Source: DAOUAJ01 sp034433615 (lineage in GTDB: Bacteria; Chloroflexota; Anaerolineae; DUEN01). Taken from it: a DNA stretch of 10,507 bases. Position 1 is the stretch's first letter. Every line of letters starts with the position of its first letter. The position numbers and the translations under genes are program-made. The notes beneath the pieces are model-generated. The model saw only the letters and a list, made by a program, of their open reading frames with translations. It did not search any database and was not told where the DNA came from. The stretch spans positions 1-10,507 of the forward strand of contig DAOUAJ010000429.1 in NCBI GenBank assembly GCA_034433615.1, read 5' to 3'. This document shows positions 1 to 4,143 of the stretch, one piece after another.

Positions 1-12
1 CGCACCACCTTA

Positions 13-41
13 AGTATAGTCCTGGCTCTCCTACCAGTCAA
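13..41 (-). promoter_or_regulatory. Sigma-70-type promoter firing out of the left edge
   Basis: On the minus strand, TTGACT (41-36) is followed by a 17-bp spacer and TATACT (18-13). Both boxes differ from consensus at one position and the spacing is ideal. Transcription would run leftward out of the window, so the gene served is not visible. It sits just past the remnant oxidoreductase and probably marks where intact genes resume. Confidence 0.5.
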
Positions 42-65
42 CAACCCCGAAGTGCAGAAGGAAAA

Positions 66-87
66 TTCGGATTTCGGATTGCGGATT
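66..87. repeat. Short degenerate tandem repeat of TTCGGAT type
   Basis: Three imperfect copies of a 7-8 bp unit (TTCGGAT, TTCGGAT, TGCGGATT) stand in a row. They begin exactly where similarity of the neighbouring oxidoreductase scrap to its family stops. A weaker relative (GGATTTCGG) appears near 1535. It is one of several simple-sequence tracts in the left 1.5 kb that coincide with gene breakpoints. Confidence 0.5.
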
Positions 88-90
88 TGC

Positions 91-196
91 CTTCAGCACG
101 TGCTTGCCGGCCTGCAACGCCGCCGAGGCCAGCTCGAGGTGGGTGCACACCGGCGCCGCGATGACCACCGCCCCCACGTCAGGGTCGCCCAGGCCT
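91..196 (-). pseudogene. Gfo/Idh/MocA-type dehydrogenase fragment
   Basis: About 35 codons read GDPDVGAVVIAAP, then THLELASAALQAGKHVL. This is the Rossmann-fold signature of Gfo/Idh/MocA oxidoreductases: the 'DPDVDAVVIATP..TH..LA..AL.AGKHVL.EKP' segment that binds NAD(P). The intact family is about 330-380 residues. Here the glycine-rich start and the catalytic EKP lysine region with everything after it are missing: the reading passes from HVLK directly into a simple repeat. It is therefore a remnant with no expected activity. The original substrate, probably a sugar or inositol, cannot be inferred. The frame stays open into flanking sequence, but those residues do not resemble the family. 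Confidence 0.75.
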
Positions 197-251
197 GTAG
201 CGAGGGGACAACATTCATGTTGCCAGGCGTGGCTAACGGCACCATAGAGAT

Positions 252-270
252 GGGGAGACAAGGAGACGAC
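252..270. repeat. GAGACAAGG-type simple repeat at toxin breakpoint
   Basis: The tract GGGGAGACAAGGAGACGAC belongs to the same sequence family as the large inverted repeat at 1339-1399. It lies exactly at the point where the DUF5615 toxin reading loses similarity to its family, so the truncation and the repeat are probably connected. Confidence 0.5.
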
Positions 271-271
271 G

Positions 272-521
272 GGCGAGAACGATCCCCACATGGCCCTTGC
301 CTTGAGCCAGATAGTCCTTGTGAAGGCGGTAGAAATCTGCCACGTTGAAGCTGTACAGCACACGCCCCTGGGAGGTTGCGTAATCAAGGTGTTCCGCATC
401 ATCGCGCTCGATCATCCCTGTATCCAGAGCTGTGGTAACATCCACACCACGCGCCCGGAGCGCACGGACCAGAGGCGTGACTCATGGAGTCTTCATCTAT
501 GTAAAGACGGATGGCTGTCAC
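272..521 (-). pseudogene. DUF5615 PIN-like toxin, frameshifted and truncated
   Basis: DUF5615 proteins are small PIN-like putative ribonuclease toxins of about 110-120 residues, paired with DUF433 antitoxins. A GTG start at 521 overlaps the antitoxin stop (GTGA) and gives VTAIRLYIDEDSMSHA, with the acidic N-terminal motif (Y.DED). One extra T at about 473 breaks the frame. Dropping that base gives LVRALRARGVDVTTALD and then GRVLYSFNVADFYRLH, a typical DUF5615 core. Similarity ends at GHVGIVLA (about codon 83). The next codons come from the simple repeat at 252-270, so roughly 30 C-terminal residues are lost. Two independent lesions make this an inactive toxin unless the frameshift is a sequencing error, and even then the C-terminus is absent. 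An internal ATG at 445 could start only a fragment. Confidence 0.8.
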
Positions 522-814
522 CTGGCACCCACAGCCTGAAGATGCTGCTGTTCAAGCTTCTCTGCTTCCATCTCCTCAGCCGCCAGATCCGCTTCAATCT
601 CCTCCCGATTGGCGTGATAATAAGCCAGGGCTGCGTACACCTGTGCCAGGGTCAGGTGCCCGAACTCGTCTGCGATTTCCTCCGGGCTCAGTCCCAGCTT
701 GTACCAGCTCACAATCCGTCGCACCGTGACCCCTGTACCGGCGATGCAGGGCCGGCCGCCACGCACCTCAGGCGACCGCACAATCAGGGTGCCAATCTCG
801 GTGATCGTGCTCAT
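518..814 (-). CDS. DUF433 antitoxin-like protein
   Basis: This 98-residue protein has the DUF433 core, a VapB-type antitoxin family: R-S-P-E-V-RGGRPCIAGTGVTV (about residues 13-31), then RRIVSWYKLGLSPEEIADEF and LTLAQVYAALAYYHANREEI, a helix-turn-helix-like region. The tail from about residue 75 (DLAAEEMEAEKLEQQHLQ) is strongly acidic and helical, where a partner toxin would be bound. The ATG at 814 is preceded by GAGGAG eight bases upstream. The stop overlaps the start of the DUF5615 toxin, the usual coupled antitoxin-toxin order. Because that toxin is broken, this is an orphan antitoxin that may persist as an autoregulator or is on its way to loss. Its own frame shows no damage. The family call is firm; the biological role is inferred. 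Confidence 0.85.
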   Translation of the reverse strand: MSTITEIGTLIVRSPEVRGGRPCIAGTGVTVRRIVSWYKLGLSPEEIADEFGHLTLAQVYAALAYYHANREEIEADLAAEEMEAEKLEQQHLQAVGAR

Positions 815-870
815 AGCTTCAACTCCTCATTCCTCATAAATCCAGCCCCTTCCTTGATCAGCCAGCCCCA

Positions 871-899
871 AGCATAATCGGCCTACACTTCTCTATCAA
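871..899 (-). promoter_or_regulatory. Candidate promoter of the antitoxin gene
   Basis: TTGATA (899-894), a 17-bp spacer and TATGCT (876-871) on the minus strand would start transcription near 864, about 50 nt before the DUF433 ATG. The -10 box is imperfect, so support is moderate. No clear operator palindrome is seen beside it. Confidence 0.4.
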
Positions 900-914
900 A
901 CCTGCGTACTTCAT

Positions 915-945
915 GACCGCCGACAACGGACCGCTGACCGCCGTC
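915..945. repeat. GGTCAGCGG-type simple repeat at epimerase breakpoint
   Basis: Read on the minus strand, this is a degenerate run of GGCGGTCAGCGGTCCG followed by TTGTCGGCGGTC. Such runs of GGTC-containing units are a familiar intergenic simple repeat in Chloroflexota and are often mistranslated as 'SVVGG' peptides. It starts directly after the last recognisable epimerase codon (E of KRDPE). Confidence 0.45.
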
Positions 946-1268
946 CTCGGGGTCGCGCTTGCAGGCCGGCGCGCCCACGATGGCGGCGAGGGGGATGAGC
1001 ACGTCGGCCTCCTTCACCAGGCGGCGCATCAGCCCCTCGTCCCGCACGTCACCGTAGACGAAGTCGAAGCGCGGCTCCGCGCACAGGTGAAACAGACTGT
1101 GCTGGCCGTACATCAGGCGGTGCCCTGAGCCTTGTGCTGAGCTTGTCGAAGCATCGTCGAAGGGTTATCCACAGCCGTCACGTGGTAGCCGGCGTCCAGC
1201 AGGTGCTCGCAGAGGATGGAGCCAATGTAACTGGCGACGCCGGTGATGAGAATGTGCTGAGGTGCCAA
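946..1268 (-). pseudogene. NAD-dependent epimerase/dehydratase fragment, split by an insertion
   Basis: This is the N-terminus of an extended short-chain dehydrogenase acting on nucleotide sugars. From a possible TTG start at 1268 it reads QHILITGVASYIGS, the NAD-binding GxxGxxG region with the middle glycine changed to serine, then LLDAGYHVTAVDN. The frame is broken by 47 bp at 1117-1163. It resumes as LMYGQHSLFHLCAEPRF, VYGDVRDEGLMRRLV and DVLIPLAAIVGAPACKRDPE. Removing the insert gives the continuous family sequence VDN-LMYGQ. Only about 90 of some 320 residues remain. The catalytic YxxxK region is absent, and similarity ends at a simple repeat at 945. The gene cannot make an active enzyme. 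Neighbouring Gfo/Idh and epimerase scraps suggest a lost sugar-metabolism locus. Confidence 0.8.
1117..1163. repeat. 47-bp dispersed-repeat insertion (CTGAGC..GTCGAAGG type)
   Basis: The 47-bp segment sits between codons that are adjacent in intact epimerases. On the plus strand it contains CCCTGAGCCTTGTGCTGAG and CTTGTCGAAGCATCGTCGAAG. That resembles a doubled form of the widespread bacterial dispersed repeat whose core is CCTGAGC..GTCGAAGG. No transposase or obvious target duplication longer than 2 bp is visible. The insert length is not a multiple of three, so it shifts the frame. Confidence 0.65.
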
Positions 1269-1338
1269 GCTCCCATGAGTTCATCGGTCCCAATACGCCG
1301 ATCCGGTGCACGGTGGCCCTTGAACGTCCGCCACGCCA

Positions 1339-1399
1339 GGGAGACAAGGGGACAAGGAGACTTTCACCTGCTCCTTGTCTCCCCCTCCCCTTGTCTCCC
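1339..1399. repeat. Imperfect inverted repeat of GAGACAAGGGG units
   Basis: The left arm (1339-1359) is GGGAGACAAGGGGACAAGGAG. The right arm (1371-1399) is its reverse complement with eight extra bases in the middle, and an 11-nt loop lies between. The arms are built from the same unit seen at 252-270. It could fold into a strong hairpin on either strand. No T-tract follows, so it is not a classical terminator. The region from 1269 to 1480 holds no recognisable gene. Confidence 0.7.
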
Positions 1400-1449
1400 T
1401 GTCTCAAACAGGCAAGCTCCGCCATTCCGTGCACATGGGTGCCGGACTC

Positions 1450-1474
1450 GGCTGGCTGATGGCTGATCTGCCAT
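1450..1474. repeat. GGCTGAT simple repeat
   Basis: The segment GGCTGGCTGATGGCTGATC, followed by TGCCATC, repeats a GGCTGAT unit about three times. It is another simple-sequence tract of the kind that dots the left part of the window. It is short and degenerate, so it is reported with low weight. Confidence 0.35.
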
Positions 1475-1718
1475 CAACCGTCAGTGACTATGCAGAACCG
1501 CCCGGAGCCAAAGCTACAACAGGCAAGCTGTTTGGGATTTCGGAATTTAAAACAAAAAGGCCCGCTGCCCGGACGTCGTCCGCATGGTTTCTGGCGTTGC
1601 CACGTCGCAACGGTGAGACAATCAGTTATTAACTGACCCTCTACAACGCTTGCCAACGAAACCCGCTACTCTGTCCGAACACCGGGTTAAACACGACCCT
1701 TACTCTTCTAAACTGCCT

Positions 1719-1736
1719 GTGGCCCGTATAGGCTAC
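1719..1736. repeat. 18-nt hairpin repeat, copy 1
   Basis: GTGGCCCGTATAGGCTAC folds as GUGGCC/GGCUAC with one G-U pair around a six-base loop. A second copy at 2555-2572 differs only in one loop base. This copy is nested inside the CTTCTA/TAGAAG stem of the hairpin cluster. Confidence 0.6.
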
Positions 1737-1749
1737 GAATCCCTAGAAG

Positions 1750-1784
1750 CCCAAGCCTTGTGAAATACTTTTCACAGGGCTGGG
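1750..1784. repeat. Strong 35-nt stem-loop
   Basis: CCCAAGCCTTGTGAAA pairs with TTTCACAGGGCTGGG around a TACT tetraloop: 15 pairs with one bulged A and one G-U or A-C position, depending on strand. No T-run follows on either strand, so it is not a standard intrinsic terminator. It is the most stable-looking element of the 1559-1818 cluster and stacks directly against the CTTCTA/TAGAAG stem. Confidence 0.65.
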
Positions 1785-1940
1785 AACCGTCACCTAACCA
1801 TCGTCTCGCTAAAGCGACTTGCCATCCCCCTTCACAAACTCACTCAGGTCCTTCTTGAAGTAGACGCTACCCACTCCCAGCTTATTCTACCACCTTACGG
1901 CGATGGCTGTCAAATCTATCATTTGAGCCTGCCCTGAACT

Positions 1941-2183
1941 TCAGTTCTTCTCGCTCCGTCGTTTTAACTGGGCCGATGGCGTGTTCCTGGGCCTGTCGGC
2001 CAAGACAGGTTCCGACCCGGCTTCCGGTGGCGCCTGCGGCGGCTCCGTCTCCCGCACCACATGCTCACACTTGACGACATAGCCCTTGTAGCAGGTCACC
2101 TGTTTGCCCTTGCTTCTAGCCTGCCACATCAGACACTCGATGGCTGGCTCCGTCGGACGTTGAAAGATGCACAGAAGCCACAC
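1941..2183 (-). CDS. Doubtful small hypothetical protein or remnant
   Basis: An 80-codon frame starts at an ATG at 2183 with no clear ribosome binding site. Its middle is protein-like and basic (MWQARSKGKQVTCYKGYVV, then KCEHVV), with four cysteines. The tail is Pro/Glu/Arg-rich and looks non-conserved. Just upstream in another minus-strand frame (about 2263-2165), from a possible TTG, lies GHLAWHDARLLDRVGYFDV followed by LGPGHLCGFCASF, which also looks like real protein. Joining the two by one frameshift near 2160-2165 would give one reading of about 110 residues. I do not recognise the family. It may be a broken gene rather than a functional one. Confidence 0.3.
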   Translation of the reverse strand: MWLLCIFQRPTEPAIECLMWQARSKGKQVTCYKGYVVKCEHVVRETEPPQAPPEAGSEPVLADRPRNTPSAQLKRRSEKN

Positions 2184-2282
2184 AAGTGTCCCGGCCCCAG
2201 CACATCGAAGTAGCCGACCCGGTCCAGCAGGCGGGCATCGTGCCAGGCCAGGTGCCCGGGCAATGGCTAATATAACCGAAGG

Positions 2283-2321
2283 GAAAAAGAGAGGCCGCCG
2301 GTATCGGTGGTACCGGCGGCC
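2283..2321 (-). terminator. Intrinsic terminator of the rpoD/tRNA-Asn unit
   Basis: On the minus strand GGCCGCCGGTA and TACCGGCGGCC form a perfect 11-bp GC-rich stem with a 7-nt loop, followed by TCTCTTTTTC. This is a textbook rho-independent terminator for leftward transcription. It lies about 100 nt past the tRNA-Asn 3' end and is the first such signal after dnaG, rpoD and the tRNA. Confidence 0.85.
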
Positions 2322-2388
2322 CCAATCAGCCCCTTATTGACCAAGCGGTCGTTGTTCTTTAACAGTCACATAAGAGGCTATCGAGACA

Positions 2389-2416
2389 GGCCCTCATCTG
2401 AAAAGAAGATGAGGCC
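2389..2416 (-). other. Stem-loop directly after tRNA-Asn
   Basis: GGCCTCATCT and AGATGAGGGCC pair over 10 bp with one bulge and a pyrimidine-rich 7-nt loop. The stem begins three bases after the tRNA discriminator. There is no T-tract behind it, so it is more likely a 3'-processing or pausing structure than a terminator; the real terminator is at 2283-2321. Confidence 0.5.
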
Positions 2417-2419
2417 AGG

Positions 2420-2492
2420 CTCCTCGGCGAGGACTCGAACCTCGAACCAACCGGTTAACAGCCGGCCGCTCTGCCTATTGAGCTACCGAGGA
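2420..2492 (-). tRNA. tRNA-Asn(GTT)
   Basis: The 73-nt cloverleaf is complete: acceptor TCCTCGG/CCGAGGA with discriminator G, D-arm GCTC/GAGC, anticodon stem GCCGG/CCGGT (one G-U pair) with loop CTGTTAA giving anticodon GTT, and T-arm CGAGG-TTCGAGT-CCTCG. The 3' CCA is not encoded (the next bases are CCT), so CCA addition is needed. It lies 93 bp downstream of rpoD on the same strand and has its own promoter, so it can be made alone or by read-through from rpoD. Confidence 0.97.
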
Positions 2493-2503
2493 ACGCTATA
2501 CTC

Positions 2504-2531
2504 ATTATACGCAAACCTGCTCTGGCGTCAA
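2504..2531 (-). promoter_or_regulatory. Promoter of tRNA-Asn
   Basis: TTGACG (2531-2526), a 16-bp spacer and a perfect TATAAT (2509-2504) lie just upstream of the tRNA on the minus strand. Initiation would fall close to the mature 5' end at 2492, leaving only a few leader bases. Confidence 0.75.
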
Positions 2532-2554
2532 ATTCGCACCGGCGAGGAAAGCTC

Positions 2555-2572
2555 GTGGCCCGCATAGGCTAC
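2555..2572. repeat. 18-nt hairpin repeat, copy 2
   Basis: GTGGCCCGCATAGGCTAC matches copy 1 (1719-1736) at 17 of 18 positions; the only change is in the loop. It sits between the rpoD stop and the tRNA-Asn promoter, so it may act at the 3' end of the rpoD message or simply be a dispersed repeat. Confidence 0.6.
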
Positions 2573-2585
2573 TTGCTGTGACTGG

Positions 2586-4028
2586 CTATGCCAGATAATC
2601 GCGTAGCTTGCGGATACGCAGGGGCTGACGCAGCTTCCGCAGAGCCTTCGTTTCAATCTGTCGAATGCGCTCGCGCGTGACGCCAAAGGCCTGTCCCACC
2701 TCTTCCAGCGTGTGGCTATTGCCGTCGTTCAGCCCGAACCGCATCTCCAATACCCTGCGTTCCCGCTCCGAGAGGATACCCAGAATATCAGACATCTGCT
2801 CTCTTAGCAGTTGCAGCGAGGCCTGATCAGCGGGGCCAGGGATGCTGTTGTCTTCAATAAAGTCGCCTAACAAGCTGCTTTCCTCTGTACCTACGGGCGT
2901 TTCCAGCGATATCGGTTCCTGCGATACGCGAGAGATATTTCGCATCTTTCTGGCTATCCGTTCCAGGCGCCGCTCTACCGCTTCGTCAGCGCGCTGACCC
3001 ATCGCGCGAGCCCGTTTGATCTGCTCTTTATCCTCTGGTGAGAGGATGTCCATTTCCAATGCAATCTCTTCCCAAGTTGGCTCGTGTCCCAGTTTTTGCT
3101 GAAGCTCTCGCTGGACTCGTACCTGGCGGTTAATGCTCTCGATCATGTGGACAGGGATGCGAATGGTGCGTGCCTGATCCGCGATCGCTCGACTAATGGC
3201 CTGACGAATCCACCAGGTGGCATAAGTGCTGAACTTGTAACCCATCCGGTAATCAAACTTCTCCACTGCCCGCAGCAGGCCGATATTGCCCTCCTGGATC
3301 AGGTCCGGCAAAGTCATGCCTCGACCGACATAATGCCGGGCGACGCTCACCACCAGGCGCAAATTGGCCTGCGCCAGGTGATCCTGGGCAAGTTGGGCAT
3401 CCCAAATGTCCATCAAAAGCGCGTCTCTCTCCTCGGTGGGAGCGCCCGCCATCAACCACTGCTTGGCTGCCTGACCGCGCTGAATACGCTCAGCCAGAGC
3501 GATTTCCTCCTCGGCTGTCAACAGGGGATGTCGCCCGATTTCTTGCAGATATACACGAACGGGATCAGCCGTTATCTCTGACTCGAGCCATCCACTTAAC
3601 AGATCATCCTCTCTTCGCGGCAGATCTGCGCCCTCAACCAACGGTAGTTCGTCGTCCAGGATCATATCGCCAAGAGGAGGTTCAAGAAAAGGGGGTGGTT
3701 CTGAGTCGAGGTTCTGACGTCCATCCTCTGGGCCCCTGGACCCGCAAACAGCCTGTCCGATACCAGGCAGTCTGCCCCGCCTGTCCTGCCTCGGCACCCT
3801 TGCGCTTCCTTCACCCTGGCGGGTACAAGCACCCTGACGGGTACAGGGTCTATCCGGCAGAGAACGGGCTGGCCATAGGGGCCAGAAGGCCTCTTCTATA
3901 TCTAGCCTTTCACCCATCTGGTCTGGGTGATGTTGGTTCCCATCGTTAACCCACGGCCGGGGTTGCAAAGGTTCGCCAGCCAACCAGGACGCGCCCTCGT
4001 GTTCATCGAGCTCATTTTCAAGGGCCAT
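2586..4028 (-). CDS. rpoD: RNA polymerase primary sigma factor (RpoD/SigA)
   Basis: This 480-residue sigma-70 directs RNA polymerase to housekeeping promoters such as those seen in this window. Region 1.2 is DPVRVYLQEIGRHPLL (155-170). Region 2 runs from ANLRLVVSVARHYVGRGM (221-238) through DLIQEGNIGLLRAVEKFDY to KFSTYATWWIRQAISRAI (265-282), the -10 recognition and melting helices. Region 3 begins at TIRIPVHMIE and contains a 30-residue insert (about 330-367) before SQEPISLETPVG, as in Chloroflexota sigma factors. Region 4 has ERERRVLEMRFGL and the -35 helix-turn-helix TLEEVGQAFGVTRERIRQIE (440-459). Region 1.1 is not recognisable; residues 1-150 are Pro/Arg/Gly-rich with two CTRQG units from an 18-bp tandem repeat. 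The ATG at 4028 has AAGGA upstream at normal distance; an internal Met at 122 has none. It lies 115 bp after dnaG, and no clear promoter is seen in that gap. Confidence 0.96.
   Translation of the reverse strand: MALENELDEHEGASWLAGEPLQPRPWVNDGNQHHPDQMGERLDIEEAFWPLWPARSLPDRPCTRQGACTRQGEGSARVPRQDRRGRLPGIGQAVCGSRGPEDGRQNLDSEPPPFLEPPLGDMILDDELPLVEGADLPRREDDLLSGWLESEITADPVRVYLQEIGRHPLLTAEEEIALAERIQRGQAAKQWLMAGAPTEERDALLMDIWDAQLAQDHLAQANLRLVVSVARHYVGRGMTLPDLIQEGNIGLLRAVEKFDYRMGYKFSTYATWWIRQAISRAIADQARTIRIPVHMIESINRQVRVQRELQQKLGHEPTWEEIALEMDILSPEDKEQIKRARAMGQRADEAVERRLERIARKMRNISRVSQEPISLETPVGTEESSLLGDFIEDNSIPGPADQASLQLLREQMSDILGILSERERRVLEMRFGLNDGNSHTLEEVGQAFGVTRERIRQIETKALRKLRQPLRIRKLRDYLA
3812..3847. 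repeat. 18-bp tandem duplication inside rpoD
   Basis: CACCCTGGCGGGTACAAG is followed directly by CACCCTGACGGGTACAGG, 16 of 18 bases identical. It encodes CTRQGA-CTRQGE in the variable N-terminal part of RpoD and keeps the frame. It marks a recent slippage or repeat-expansion event in the non-conserved part of the sigma factor. Confidence 0.8.
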
Positions 4029-4143
4029 AAAGATTCCTTGTGGTGCTCAGAAAGGTGTTTCACAAAAAGGCTTACGACCCGATACGGATAAAACTCGATG
4101 GCCGATGGCCAATCAGGAAAAGGGGTTTGCTATGGGCGATCAG

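Larger units (their letters stand above)
1559..1818. other. Hairpin-rich gene-free region, candidate structured RNA
   Basis: No coding frame is convincing here, yet inverted repeats are dense: CGGAC/GTCCG (1570-1582), CGTTGC/GCAACG (1595-1612), TCAGTTA/TAACTGA (1622-1636), AACCCG...CGGGTT (about 1659-1688), CTTCTA/TAGAAG (1705-1749) enclosing GTGGCC/GGCTAC (1719-1736), a 15-pair stem (1750-1784) and GTC-CGCT/AGCGAC (1803-1818). On the minus strand the region ends in CGGACGACGTCCG, a GC-rich stretch and a T-rich tract (TTTTTGTTTT, about 1558-1549), which would suit a transcript end. The G-U pair in GTGGCC/GGCTAC favours the plus strand instead, so the orientation is open. I could not match it to RNase P RNA, tmRNA, SRP RNA or 6S RNA from conserved motifs. 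It could also be an eroded mobile-element end. Confidence 0.35.

Noticed and set aside
290..877. 195-codon plus-strand open frame
   Set aside because: It lies antisense to the DUF433/DUF5615 pair, whose family motifs are clear, and its translation has no recognisable domain or ribosome binding site.
815..927. Small ORF starting MKYAGLIEKC (minus strand from about 914)
   Set aside because: It resembles the first residues of HicB-like antitoxins but stops after 18 codons, and part of it arises from a simple repeat.
1559..1818. RNase P RNA, tmRNA, SRP RNA or 6S RNA in the hairpin cluster
   Set aside because: The conserved cores I looked for on both strands (RNase P GAGGAAAGTCC and ACAGAA, the tmRNA TTCGA T-loop end, the SRP GGAAGG..AGCAGCC loop) are absent.
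1921..1942. Second copy of the CTGAGC..GTCGAAGG repeat (GAGCCTGCCCTGAACTTCAG)
   Set aside because: Only a partial, degenerate resemblance; too short to separate from chance.
4029..4143. Independent promoter for rpoD in the dnaG-rpoD gap
   Set aside because: No pair of boxes with acceptable match and spacing was found; the gap has a small GATGGCC direct repeat but no clear signal.
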